Notes: generated from the sequence alone by a model not told the origin. Shown: positions 8,741 through 19,517, counted from the stretch's first letter. The stretch is 64,000 nucleotides of DNA from Agapanthus africanus (GCA_030015575.1 CM057344.1:598184410-598248409), one strand, 5' to 3'. Program-made: numbers and translations.

Positions 8741-9404
8741 ACTGCGCTTTTGCGCTCACTGGACCGGCGCTCAGCGCCAAAACACGCCACGTGTCAACCG
8801 CGTATGCAACTTGCGCTTTGCGCTTCTGAAACAGAGCACTGTGCTCATGGGCTGGCGCTCAGTGCCAAGCGCGCCGCGTGTCACTCACTGGTGCGCTACT
8901 AAACTAGCGCAACGCGCTCACAAATCGAAAGCGCAATGCGCTTATAAACTAGCGCAGAGCGTGACAGTGTCCTCTTCGTGTGCGCTACTTGGCAGAAGCG
9001 CAATGCGCTCTTTAATTGGCGCAAAGCGTCTGGCGCACCATGTGGCACACTGTCAGAACACACATTGTTCTGATGAATACTATGCATTCAATACAAGACA
9101 AAAAAGAAATGTCAGGATCCAATACTCAGCATTATTAAAAGGGCCAAGCCCAAATAAAGGCTCAATAGCCAGAACAATAAAATGTTAAATATTTATTGGA
9201 CTTAGCCCAAGATTGGCCGTAAGTCCTCAACTCATATCAACTGAACCTATATGCTCATAAACCTTTTAACAGACCTTACTCTCAAATTGGACTATAAATC
9301 TCCCAACCAACATTGGTTCAAGGGTACATCTCTGAACCCCTCTGATATATATCGTTGTAATCATTCAACGTCTTCAGAGAGGTGACGGGTCCCGACAACC
9401 ATAA

Positions 9405-9800
9405 ATTCCACAGACTATGATGTCTTTAAACTGGACTGTGGGGTCCTTAAACCCATGGACTACGATATCTTTAAACTGGACTGTGGGGTCCTTAAACCCA
9501 TGTACTACGATGTCCTTAACCTGGAATGTGGGGTCCTTAAACCCATGGACTACGATGTCCTTAACCTGGACTGAGGGGTCCTTAAACCCGTAGACTACGA
9601 TGTCCTTAACCTGGACTGTGGGGTCCTTAAACCCATGCACTACAATGTCTTTAAACCGGACTGTGGGGTCCTTAAACCCATGGACTACGATGTCCTTAAC
9701 TTGGACTGTGGGGTCCCTTTAAACCCATGGACCACCATGTCCCTAAACTGGCACCGGACCACCATGTCCCTAAACTGGTAATCAACCGCAATGTCCCTAA
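9405..9800 (+). repeat. GGAC hairpin array in LTR B (5' copy)
   Basis: Units of about 42-60 bp alternate GGAC-TGTGGG-GTCC and GGAC-TACGAT-GTCC with CTTAA(A)C and CCCATG linkers, then GGAC-CACCAT-GTCC units. The 3' LTR array is at about 30715-31100. The antisense frame 9374-9640 with a repeated HGFKDPTVQVKD unit is a translation of this array. Confidence 0.7.
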
Positions 9801-10403
9801 ACTAAATAATAGGGCCCAAATGCTCTTTTGTTGGATCTAAACGATCCCGTTAAGTTGATCTCAGTCTAAAATTAGACTGACGTGTCCTTAACAAACGTTG
9901 AGTCGATCTTAGTCTAAAATTAGACTAACGTATCCTTAACAAACATTTAAGTCGATCTTAGTCTCGAATGAGGCTAACGTATCCTTAAACCCAAACCAAA
10001 ACCCAAATCTAAGAAGATACGGATTTGGACTAATTCACGCCCTACGGGCGACAACATAAATTAGTCTCCGTATACAATCCACGAGCAACCACAAACAAAA
10101 CAAACACCCACGACACGAAGTGACCATCTGGAGAAGGAGAAAGTTGTTACCGCGATGCGGTGGCGTAATTAACTGCAGGGGCTTGCGCCTGCAGTGAAGA
10201 GCGTCCCCACAATCAAAAACCCCTCAAACGAGGGGGAATCTGACGAAGTCTGCTATATCGGCCGCATCCGTTTAAACCTTCGATACATGGTGTCATAAAT
10301 CAACTTGGCATTTTCGGAGAGGTGGACGGATAGCACCAATTAGCATCTGCCCCCAGATTCAGGAAGATGTCCGTCTTCCCGGTTTCCAGCGGTAAAAAGA
10401 TTC

Positions 10404-10422
10404 TGGCACGCCCGGTGGGACC
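10404..10422 (+). promoter_or_regulatory. Primer binding site of element B
   Basis: TGGCACGCCCGGTGGGACC starts five bases after the LTR. The same 19 bases serve element C at 33762-33780. TGG at the 5' end fits the CCA end of a tRNA; I do not assign the tRNA. Confidence 0.75.
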
Positions 10423-11918
10423 TTTTCCTCTTTCCACTCCACACTTCGTGTGTCGTGTTCACGAACGAATCGCGGTTTGCTATGGTTGCCTGTGGATTCG
10501 AGGTACTTTGATTTGGAGTCTTGCTCCGTGCAGAAAACAGAAGATTAATGGCTTCAAACTGCACTAACTGCGACTGCAACTCTCGCTCCATCCCATCTGG
10601 AGGAGTGACTTATGGGCCTCGAGCGGCCTCCATCTTTGCTATGCCGGTGGAACAGGTAACTCAGGCCATCACTGGGCTATTCTTCGGGACTATGCTCCCA
10701 CCGATGAGCTTTAATGCCCCGATTTTGTCGCAAGAAGCCCCAAAGAATTCGGTCTTTGATCGACTTACCACTACTGCGATCCCTCTTAAAGGGTCGTCCA
10801 GCTCTAACGCCTCAGTCTTCGCCAGATTAGGCCAAAGTTCATGTGGGCCCATGATGAAGCCTGCAATTCCAGAAAAGGTTATTCCGAAGAAGATAGCCAT
10901 CCCTGCTCCCGAAGTCGTCAAGGCGGCTTCTCCTGCCAAAGGGTCGGTCTTCACAATACTGACTGTTCCGGCTCCCGCTTTAGGCGAAGTCCTCAAAGCT
11001 ACTTCCTCCGTCCGAAGGTTTGTCTTTGACATGTTAGACATTGCTTCTCAATGGACGTCGGTCTTCAAGAGGCTGGTACCAGCAACGCCTCACCAGAACA
11101 GGGGACATGATGAAGTCACCCCTAAAGTTGAAACAATCCCAACGGCTCGACACACTCGATGTCGCCACTGGTGCTGAGTAAGGAAGGCTGGGGGCAACTC
11201 CCCCTCTGGGCTAACTCCACCAGTCCCAACGGTGGAAGTCAATGCAGCTGTTCCAACTAGGAACAGTTTCGAGCTGCTTAACAGGGTGCGCAGGAATTCA
11301 CCCACCGCCATACTGAAAAGATCTCCTCCACCCATGGAGAATGTTATAGAAAAGAAGCCGGAACAACCCCCTCAACGGTTATCCTCCAAAATTTACAAAG
11401 TATGGCGACGGGTTCAGGACTCAGTAATTGATCAAGATTACTCTCGCCGGCAGAAAAAGGTGAAGGTTCAGCAGAAAGAAAACCGTCCTGTCAAGCCACA
11501 AAGGACGACAACTACCTGGGTGCCCGCTGCAATGGCCCCCTCAACGTCAACTGCTCAGAAGAGAAGGAGGCCGGAGAAAGCCCCTGTGACTGCGGCAAAC
11601 CGCAAAGATGTTGAGCCCAAACGCCCCAAGTCTGGGGGCATAATGGTGCATACCGTTTATATGGATTTTGGAAAAGAGGAAAGCCGTGCTTCGATGGGTC
11701 ACTGACCGCTGACCCGATCCGTGATAAAAGCCTAGGAACAACAACAGCAGAAGCTTCAGGAAATGCTGACGCAAATGGCCGCACTCACCGGGCTAAAAGA
11801 AAGCCCGGAGGCATCATCAGAGCACCGTCATGAACAGGAAACCGATGTTGACTTCCTCCGTAGAGTCCTCGAAAAGAAGGACAGAGAAGCATCAGAACAA
11901 GCTGCCAACATAAAATGA

Positions 11919-12602
11919 ATGGCGCTTCTCTTCCAAGACATGGTCGGGATGATGTTACAGCCGGAGCCTCCAGCTGAAGACCCTCCGATCATTATTGAAG
12001 ACGACAGAGGAGAGACATCGAACCCTCCTCCGGCTCTTTTAGCAGCCAAAGAGGAAACAATTTCCAAGGCCGCTCTGGACGACTATATTGCTCAGCAAAT
12101 ACGAGCTCACCACGCGAATGAAGCGGCTGGCCAAATTATCAAGACCGGACGACCCTATTCGGGCTGGTATGACCAAATAAGTTACCCGCCGGGATATACG
12201 ATCCCTAAGTTCCATGTATATAAAGGGACGGGGAATCCGCATCAGCATGTCGCTCAATTCAGGGCCTTATGCGGCAACACTGGAGGCGACGACAAACTGT
12301 TACTTCACCAATTCGTCGGCAGCTTAGCAGAAACGGCCTTCGAATGGTATTCGGAGCTGCCTAACGACTCTGTCAAAACATTTGCGGAGATGGAGCTGCT
12401 GTTTACACAAAGATTTGCAAGCGCCAGTGAGCGCATCCCGATCACCGCATTGATCAACGCCAGGGTTAGGCCAGGCGAAACATGGGTTCAATACGCAATA
12501 CGATGGTGGAATCTGTGGTCGAAATGCGAACATCGCATCGAAGAAGCGCCGGCGGTAGGCATGTTCGTGGGCACTCTTGACCCTCAAGCGACTATCTCCT
12601 AG
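11919..12602 (+). pseudogene. Gag core (capsid-type) segment of element B
   Basis: 227 codons with the plant retrotransposon gag pattern: IPKFHVYKGTGNPHQHVAQF, then a Leu-rich stretch with FEWYSELP, then FTQRFAS and YAIRWWNLWSKCEH. The residues typical of the Retrotrans_gag family (YxGxxDPxxH-like start, W-Y/L-P, F-xx-F, R-F/W) are kept. It lies in the common frame described for the whole gag and ends at TAG 12600-12602. Confidence 0.8.
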
Positions 12603-12605
12603 CTC

Positions 12606-13985
12606 ATGATGTTCTTCAAGCCAACTACTTTCCAGGCCTTGATTGACAAGTTGGCCCAAATGGATCAGATGGGTCATAAACCATTTCCTTCAAAGACGGA
12701 TCCTCGGAATGAAAAGGGGAAAGAAAAAGCGACTTTCGTCGCCAATACCCAACAACAGCCGAGCAACTTAAAGCCGGTTATTCGCCAAAACAATATGCGT
12801 CCACGCCCATTCCTCGAGGAGAGACTAGGACGTCCTTACTCGTTTCCCCAGGGTAAAATGAGGAGACTGTTCGAGCTGGCAGTGCGCAACAAGCTCATAA
12901 ATTTGCCGGATCCAAAACGTTCGTTGCAGCCAGGTGATGTCAACAATCCTAATTACTGCCCTTACCACCAAGCAGTAAGCCATCCAATCGAAAATTGCTT
13001 CGTCTTCAAAGGCTGAATTGAAGACCAATACCAACAAGGCAAGTTCGTATTATCCGAAAACTGGAAGGTAAACTCGCCACAACCTCATGCCCCTAAAAAA
13101 GTGGATGTGCCGGGGGCATCGTGCTCATTCATAAGGGAAGCCCCATGGGAAGTTGTTCTTTCGACAAAAACGAAAAGAATGCTGAAGGATCTCCAGATCT
13201 GCCCGGCAATCAGGTGGGAAAATCCACTGGAACCCGAGATTGTCGAGGGAATGCTGAAACCGTGCCTAACTACGAAAATCGGTAATGATAGTCAAAGCGC
13301 TCGCACCAAGCCGTCAAAGTCTTCGAAGAAAAAGAAGAAAATCAAAAAGCCCGCGCAGTTTGATGACAAGCGCACGGATCTGCAAAAACATATTAACGCA
13401 CTGGAGGAATATAACCAGAAGACGCGGACCCCGGTCACACTCCAAGAATTTCTCAACAATATCCTTGAGAATGGAAATGACGACAATAACGACAGGGATG
13501 ACTCATCAAAAGAATCTGAGGACTATATGGCAAGTTGCCACATGATCTCTCATTCGGCATTAACTAATGAAGAAACGCACTCGGCGATAGAACACATCAC
13601 AAAAGAGCTGGGGGCAGGATCGAAGTCGAAACCTTTGGAAGCGTCCGACGAGATGATCGACTTGCTACTGAACAAAGCCCGTCAGAAAAGCAAAACCAAT
13701 CGAGAGCGTGAACTGGCAATATTCGAAAAAGCCAAATGCCGACGACTGGAGGAAAAGGTCGAGACACCCCAACTGGAGCAAAGCATCCCTATCGCCAGCA
13801 AAAGCAAGCTTAAAGTAAGGAAACAATTCGCTAGGGCCCTGGCAATAGGAATGAAGTTGCCCTCTTTCAAAAGAAATTCCCTTGGCAATATACGTCTTGA
13901 TGAAGTGGACATACATCCTAACTTCTGCCTATACCATCATAGGATTGCACATCCTACCGAGGAGTGCATAGCCTTTAAAAACTAG
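12606..13985 (+). pseudogene. Two successive CHHC zinc-knuckle segments of element B gag
   Basis: The first segment (12606-13016) ends CPYHQAVSHPIENC then FKG and TGA; the second (13101-13985) ends CLYHHRIAHPTEEC then FKN and TAG. Both have spacing C-X2-H-X4-H-X4-C and are preceded by a basic stretch and a Leu-Pro motif. Element C has one such unit (CPYHRVIGHAIEDC). The second unit in B looks like a duplicated nucleic-acid-binding module. Confidence 0.65.
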
Positions 13986-14240
13986 TGGCAGGGATATGTT
14001 GCCCATCGACAACACGTTCAACGAGTGAAGCGCATGGCTCATCGGGAACAGAAAAGCACGACAAATGAGCACGAAAGAGCTGCTGGCAACTGTCACATAG
14101 CCGACACCAAGGGATCGCATGCTGTCACCTTTAGAAGCGACTCTGACGAAGAAATCGCCCTCAGCCCTCTCTTCAAGGAATCCACCTCCGACACAAAACA
14201 CGCGAAGATTTGCGGCAAAATCTAGCTGCGTAATCGTATA

Positions 14241-14432
14241 TTGACTTATGACCGAAACGTCGTTAAACTACTACCAACCCGCAGCATCCTCAGGCTGACG
14301 TGGTAAAAAAAAAGAGGGTATGTCCATAAGCGAAAAGGGCACGGATGAAAACCCGAAAGGGCTCCGTGAGTAAAAACAGCAGGGCACCCGGCGAGTTTTG
14401 TGAAAACCCGAAAGGGCGCAATCTCGTTAAAA
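14241..14432 (+). other. Structured non-coding leader with two GAAA-tetraloop hairpins (element B)
   Basis: After the last gag stop come an ACC-GAAAC-GT hairpin remnant, then GGCACGGATG at about 14338. Hairpin one: CACGG (14340) pairs with CCGTG (14364), enclosing CCC-GAAA-GGG (14352-14361). Hairpin two: CGAG (14392) pairs with CTCG (14423), enclosing CCC-GAAA-GGG (14407-14416). Element C has the same pair at 37111-37197, where the second outer stem is CGAGTTT / AAACTCG. Confidence 0.55.
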
Positions 14433-14435
14433 GAC

Positions 14436-14660
14436 ACTTGCACGGTCCTCTCGACTTTATAAGGAGAAACCACCTGCGTGAGATCCTTACGACTCACAAG
14501 GGAGCAACACACTTAGGGATCCCCGCGATTCCTAATTCCTAAGGAGAAATTACACTTGCGAGATCCTCACGACTCGTAAGGAGAACCCTCTTATGAGACC
14601 CTCACGGCTCATAAAATTTGAAAGTCTTAAGCTACAGGGATCTGAACCTATTCTTAAGCA
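14436..14660 (+). repeat. Five-hairpin module, copy B1
   Basis: Hairpin 1 (14436-14463) is decayed. Hairpin 2: GTGAG-a-TC / GA-CTCAC, loop CTTAC (14478-14497). Hairpin 3: TTAGGGATC / GATTCCTAA (14513-14535). Hairpin 4: CTTGCGAG-a-TC / GA-CTCGTAAG, loop CTCAC (14555-14580). Hairpin 5: TTATGAG-a-CC / GG-CTCATAA (14591-14614). The closing stem CTTAAG / CTTAAG encloses an ACAGG-type inner stem (14624-14658). Lower-case a is an unpaired A. Linkers are GGAGAAA-like. Confidence 0.7.
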
Positions 14661-14793
14661 GCCACCACAATCTCCGATGCTGCCCTACAAGCGGCTCAAT
14701 ATTGACCCTTGTATACAATCCACGGGTGCGAATGAACATTTCCCTAACAGAGTCCCATCCGTGACTAGGGATATGTCTACCCGGTGAACATCC

Positions 14794-15006
14794 CTTATAA
14801 GTCCTCTCGACTTATAAGGAGAAAACACTCTTATAAGATCCTTCCGACTTATAAGAGACCATACACTTAGGAATCCTCACGATTCCTAAGGAGAAAACAC
14901 ACCTACGAGATCCTCACGACTCGCAGGGAGAAATACCTTTATGAGACCGTTACGGCTCATGAAGTCAAAAGACTTAGTCGACAGGATCGTAACCCTGTCT
15001 ACTAAG
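14794..15006 (+). repeat. Five-hairpin module, copy B2
   Basis: Hairpin 1: CTTATAAGTC / GACTTATAAG, loop CTCTC (14794-14818). Hairpin 2: CTCTTATAAG-a-TC / GA-CTTATAAGAG, loop CTTCC (14828-14857). Hairpin 3: TTAGGAATC / GATTCCTAA, loop CTCAC (14867-14889). Hairpin 4: CCTACGAG-a-TC / GA-CTCGCAGG (14902-14927). Hairpin 5: CTTTATGAG-a-CC / GG-CTCATGAAG, loop GTTAC (14937-14964). Closing stem CTTAGT / ACTAAG with inner ACAGG / CCTGT (14973-15006). GTATACAATCCACGGG lies between copies B1 and B2 at 14711. Confidence 0.75.
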
Positions 15007-15027
15007 CCACCTTTGTTCGACATCGAC

Positions 15028-15092
15028 AGAGGCAAATGATGATTCGCTCCTGGCAATATCCCAGTTGTAGCGGTATTGATGCCGAAATCGGT
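15028..15092 (+). repeat. Conserved GCTCCTGG element (element B copy)
   Basis: GATGATTCGCTCCTGGCAATA... with a partner TATTG about 30 bases on and a GGCA/TGCC outer pair. Four relatives lie in element C (36418, 36868, 37464, 37550); in the one at 37464 the inner pair is CATTAC / GTAATG instead of CAATA / TATTG. The function is unknown. Confidence 0.5.
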
Positions 15093-15149
15093 GTCTAATT
15101 TCAGGCTTGCAGCGAGAAGCTAGCGAGCCAACACATGCATACGAAATAG

Positions 15150-15480
15150 CCGAAATGATGGGACAACTTGCAACAAAACCAGCAAGTAAAAAAAATGTAT
15201 GCATGCAAAACAACCGAAATGATTGGGCAACTCGCAATAAAAAGCAGCGAGTAAAAATAAAATAAATAGCCGAAATGATTGGGCATCTCGCAATAAAAAG
15301 CAGCGAGTAAAAATAAAATAAATAGCCGAAATGATTGGGCAACTCGCAATAAAAAGTAGCGAGTAAAAATAAAATAAATAACCGAAATGATTGGGCACCG
15401 CGAAAAATAGCCGAAATGATTGGGCAATCGTGACCTTCGCGATATAAAAGCTGAAATGATAGAGCATCGCGGAAAGAAAT
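15150..15480 (+). repeat. 56-bp tandem repeat array of element B
   Basis: The period of 56 bp is visible from (G/A)CCGAAATGATT at 15269, 15325 and 15381, with less regular units on both sides. Each unit holds GGGCAACTCGC and GCGAG, which can pair (CTCGC / GCGAG). Element C has diverged units at 36240-36410. Antisense open frames here (15101-15536) are repeat translations. Confidence 0.7.
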
Positions 15481-15499
15481 AAAGAAAAATGAAATTTAT

Positions 15500-15796
15500 G
15501 CCCTACAAGTGAGATCACATCGATCCCTGTATACAATCCAGGGGCACAAACGAAGAAGGAATCACACCTTCCCCCCCGGCTCCATCCGAAAGAGAGCCAA
15601 GTCTCGATGGTTCACAGACAACCTAGAGACCACCTTAACATTCGTCTCGTTACAGCAGACGCAACGTCAGCAAAGCGGAGTGATGGCAAAACCCCAGCTC
15701 CACCTCGACATTCGTCTCGTTACACCAGACGTAATGTCAAGAACGGCGTTCCTTCGCAGTCCAGCAGGACGCAGATGCAACGTCAACGAAAGATCT
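15500..15796 (+). other. Internal element B sequence before the D insertion
   Basis: No gene. It carries GTATACAATCCAGGGG at 15530 and short units with CGTCT...AGACG arms (15640-15760) that recur after D at 26215, 26905 and 27040-27860. D is inserted at 15797 with GATCT duplicated. Confidence 0.6.
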
Positions 15797-16731
15797 TGTA
15801 ACACCCGGCCCCTTTTATACCAAAGACCGTATTTTGTTACTTATATTTCTCTTTATTCTTATTTAGGAATTATTTATTTTATTTATAAATTAATTATTAC
15901 ATTTTATTTTCAAACCCCATTTGAACCCTAATCCTAATTACTTTTGTCCCAAATTATTTCCAAGCAGCCCAACCCCATTTTCTTCTATTAGAACCCAAGC
16001 CCCTTTTAAATAAATTTATTTCCTATTTAAATTTTTAGCCCAGCTCTTTCCCAGCCCGGCCCCCTCATCCAATAATCTAAATGTTTTATTTTTTTCATGA
16101 GCCGGCCCACTCCAAATTCCCATTCCCTTAATGTTTTCTGTTTTCTTTAGCCACTCATTTTCTTGGCCCAGCCTCTTTTCTTTAATTCATTTTACTTAAA
16201 TTCTTGGCCCGGCCCTCATTCTTCAACCCACGCCCGCACACACTCACCCGACCCTTTACTGTTCATCTTCTTTAATCTCCAACGGCTAATTTCTTCATTC
16301 CCGCGCGCTTCTCGCGCCGCCTCCTCCGCCTGCGCCCACGTCGCCTGGCCGTTACTCCCCACAACGCACGCCTTGACCCCTCCTCGTCGTCTTCCCTTCT
16401 CCTCTCTACCTCACGCTCACTCTCTCTCGATCCCTCGTTCTCCCCCTCGTTCACCCCAGAAAACCCCCTGCTCTCGAGCTCGGTGACCCGGCACACTCTC
16501 GTCGGCGAGCCCCTGTGCCCCTCGTCGACCCTCACCATCGTCTCCTCCCATCACCGAGCACCTCATCACTCCTCCGCCTCCTTCCCCAAGCTCCCTCCTT
16601 CAATCCTCCACGAGACCCCTGCACGCACCACAGCCGACCTCCCTCTCACCATCGCCACCCCAAGTTTCCCCGCTCTCCCCGTCGCCACCGACCACCAAGT
16701 CATTCACTCTCTTTCTGTTCTCACACAGTCT

Positions 16732-16763
<32 letters not shown>

Positions 16764-19494
16764 TGCTCCCCGTTCTCTCTCTCTCTCTCTCTCACTCTCT
16801 GCTCCCCGTTCTCTCTCTCTCTCTCTCTCTCTTACTCTCTGCCTTCCCCTCTCTCTGCCTCATCTCTCTCTCTGTGTGTGCTCTCTCTCTCTCTCTCCTC
16901 TGTTTCCCTCTCTCAATTCTCTCAAGCTCTCTATCTACATCTCTCTCTGCTCTCCCTCTCTGGGTGTCTCCCTCTCTCCCTCTAAATCTCTCTTTCTCTT
17001 TGTTTAACTCCCTCCCTTTCCCCTCTCTCACTCTAACCTCTCAGCATTCTCTTTTTCTCTCTCTCACTCTAATTCTTTCTCTCTCTCAATATCTCTCCCC
17101 ATCTGCAAATCCCTCACCCCGGCCTTGACAGCGTCAACGATTCCAGCACACCCAGGAGACCCACAAAGTACCTCCCCGCTTCCAACATTCACGAGTCGTC
17201 CCGGACAAATCCGACGACGAAATTGAAACTCGAGCCAAAGTCGTGCGAGCCAACCCACGCCGTTCGTCGCGCGTTCTTGACGTTGCAATCACCGTGCATC
17301 TTCGGGACTGCTCCAGGCAAGTTCTTACTTGCTTTCATGCTATTCTGTATATGTTACAAATCAACATCGTATATATATCCCATGTTTACCTTATGTTAAA
17401 ATATTGCAACACAACTGTTCGATGCTTGTTCTCTTAAGAAAACATTATCAAATTTGATGGAACTCAATGGTGTAGGTTGGCCCGTAGGGCTGTGAACATA
17501 ATGTGTGATTTTCGTTGGATAATTTGATCGTTAACGACTAAAACAATTACCCCCAAGTTTAACCGTAAAACTGTAATTCTGTTGCACCTGAAAACCGTTA
17601 AATTTACCATAAATCATATTCATATTAGAATGGTGCGTTCGAGGGCTCAAATCGAAGCTAACTCGACGATCTTTAACCCTATGCTAGTTTCCAGACATTT
17701 CTGTATTTAAACTGTGATGATATTCGGATCGGAGTGCGACTCTGGACTGCAGTCCAGAGCGACTCCAGTCATTACTTGCTGTTCCGTAATGGATACCACA
17801 GGTATTCCTTAACTCGTAGGTTGCGGAACTCTGCTTCTTATTGTAGGTAACTCTGTTAGCTAGACAACACGATTGGTCTCATTCTGTTTCATTGCCGTTT
17901 GATATTTAAACTGTAATTTAGAAGATCGGGAGGCATAACTGTCCCATCAAAATCAGAACTGACATATTAGTGTTAAACAGATTATAACTCCTAACGTACA
18001 GACGCGATTGAAGATCCGTTTATTGCGTTGAAAACTTTACTGAAAAACCTAGAATTCATTCAACTGTAGCATCGCTAAATTATGATCCCAACTGGGGTTA
18101 AAATGCGTTGTGAAATGGATTCCTGATTCTGAAACCGGATTCCCAGCCGCGTGCGCTTAAAAATGAAACAGTTATAACTAATGATCCTGAAACCCGATTG
18201 GCTTGAAATAAAATTCTAGGGATGGATAACTGAACATACTAATTACTACCTGTTTATTGTTTCGCTAAATTATATACGTACGTTTCCTGATAAATCGTAC
18301 AAGTGATAGACTGTTGTTTTTTTATGACACATTAATTGTGCTTCTTATACCGTTCATGCATCATATCATACTTATATCATTGTAGTGATAACCTAGTGAC
18401 ATCGTGCATTTACCCAGTGTTAGATTTTAGTGGTGATTGTGGCAAGTACGGCAGTGTTCGTGTATCCGTGATTAAGTGAAAGTGATACGTGCTTGTACAC
18501 AATCAGTGACCCTACTATTCTATTGCATTGTCGACGTCTGTGGGATGCGTGTACGTGTGACTATAAGTGGTATGGGACACTTATGGAAGCGCTTGCACGG
18601 GTGCCACAGATAAGGCATCCGAAACTGCCATTTATCTTAGGTATTAGTCGGGACGTGCTTGATGGAGGTCCTGCCTCCAGTTCTCGCGCAGACTTGTCAC
18701 GGATCGATTAGTATTTAGGGTGATGGTTAGCGTTTGATGTAGACCACGGGGTGTGGGGTAGTTTAAGTGTGAGTTCAACAGAATCTCGGGAGTCCCATGA
18801 CGGCTTATATATTTAGGGAGTTATATGGAGATTTACAGGGTACGTGATATATACACCGTGATATTCTTGTTACATGTTGGGTCCGTGGTCCCTTGCCCTT
18901 GGGTTCTACCCTTGGGTGGAGGACACTCACGAGTGGTTGACTCTCACACTTGGACTGACGATAGGCTTAGTGACCTGTACAGTGAGACTTAGAGACTGAT
19001 AGGGATACTGGCATTTTATTCCTTATATACTGTGTGGCATACGTGACATATTGTTATACTGATTTACTGTTCCGCTGCATTTATTACTGCACATTCATAT
19101 TCATGCTGTCGTTGATTTACTGTATTCATATTCATTACCACTGTTAGAACTGTCGCTTGATTTCATATATATTATATTTCTATTGTGTCGCTCTGACGAC
19201 CTGAGTATGCATGCTCAGTGTGAGGAGAAGATTTAGCTTGGATCAGAACTAGACGTACTTCACAGACTTTCTGACTTGCTACTCCGAGTTACTTTCGTTT
19301 GTTCCACTTCAGGTCAGTTTTTATTATTGCACCTTTCAGTTACTGCATTTCTCATTACCTACGCATCGTTTACTGTTTACCATGATAAACTAGAAGCCGA
19401 AGTGTGACTACGACAGGACTTTTCCTTGACCGTAGGAGCATGGCTGGCCTTGTCCACCTCTCGTATTCCGTATTTTGGGAAGCGGGGCGTGACA
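15797..19494 (+). repeat. 5' LTR of element D (3.7 kb)
   Basis: TGTAACACCC to GCGTGACA, nearly identical to 22351-26021. It contains a CT microsatellite (16733-16925) with repeated CTCTGCTCCCCGTT blocks. Long open frames over 16163-17288 are CT-repeat and C-rich shadows. Confidence 0.95.
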
Positions 19495-19503
19495 TGGTTT
19501 AGT

Positions 19504-19517
19504 TGGTATCAGAGCCA
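19504..19517 (+). promoter_or_regulatory. Primer binding site of element D (initiator-tRNA-Met type)
   Basis: TGGTATCAGAGCCA lies nine bases after the 5' LTR. It is the classic complement of plant initiator methionine tRNA. Confidence 0.9.

Larger units (their letters stand above)
7724..10398 (+). repeat. 5' LTR of element B
   Basis: Starts TGGTCCTGCC (3' copy: TGTTCCCGCC) and ends GGTAAAAA (3' copy: GGTAAACA) just before the PBS. It matches 29098-31706 along its whole length. It contains CACGTG at 7909, 7965, 8021, 8051 and 8788, a TATA box, a mini-hairpin string and a GGAC-hairpin array. The long open frames on it (8694-9188 plus, 9374-9640 minus) come from repeats and are not kept as genes. 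Confidence 0.9.
10521..14225 (+). pseudogene. gag: Element B gag-derived frame, one reading frame with about eight nonsense codons
   Basis: All credible segments (10521-11177, 11232-11705, 11919-12602, 12606-13016, 13101-13985, 14025-14225) lie in one forward frame, broken only by TGA/TAG codons at about 11175, 11703, 11736, 11916, 12600, 13014, 13983 and 14223. Order: an N-terminal region with repeated SVFxRL-like motifs (10740-11060); an HTVYM motif (about 11650); a coiled, Gln/Glu-rich segment (11740-11910); the gag core (12060-12600); a first C-X2-H-X4-H-X4-C knuckle (about 12957-13000); a Lys/Glu-rich charged region; a second such knuckle (about 13924-13967). Gag would coat the RNA in virus-like particles. 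No pol follows. Confidence 0.8.

Noticed and set aside
9374..9640. Antisense frame with repeated HGFKDPTVQVKD unit
   Set aside because: Period equals that of the GGAC hairpin array; the LTR copy at 30.7-31.1 kb breaks the frame.
15101..15536. Antisense frames with Phe/Tyr-rich repeats
   Set aside because: Translations of the 56-bp repeat of element B.
16163..17288. Long Ser/Leu/Pro open frames on both strands in the D LTR
   Set aside because: They are products of CT dinucleotide repeats and C-rich LTR sequence; duplicated unchanged in the 3' LTR (22718-23964) and without domain signature.
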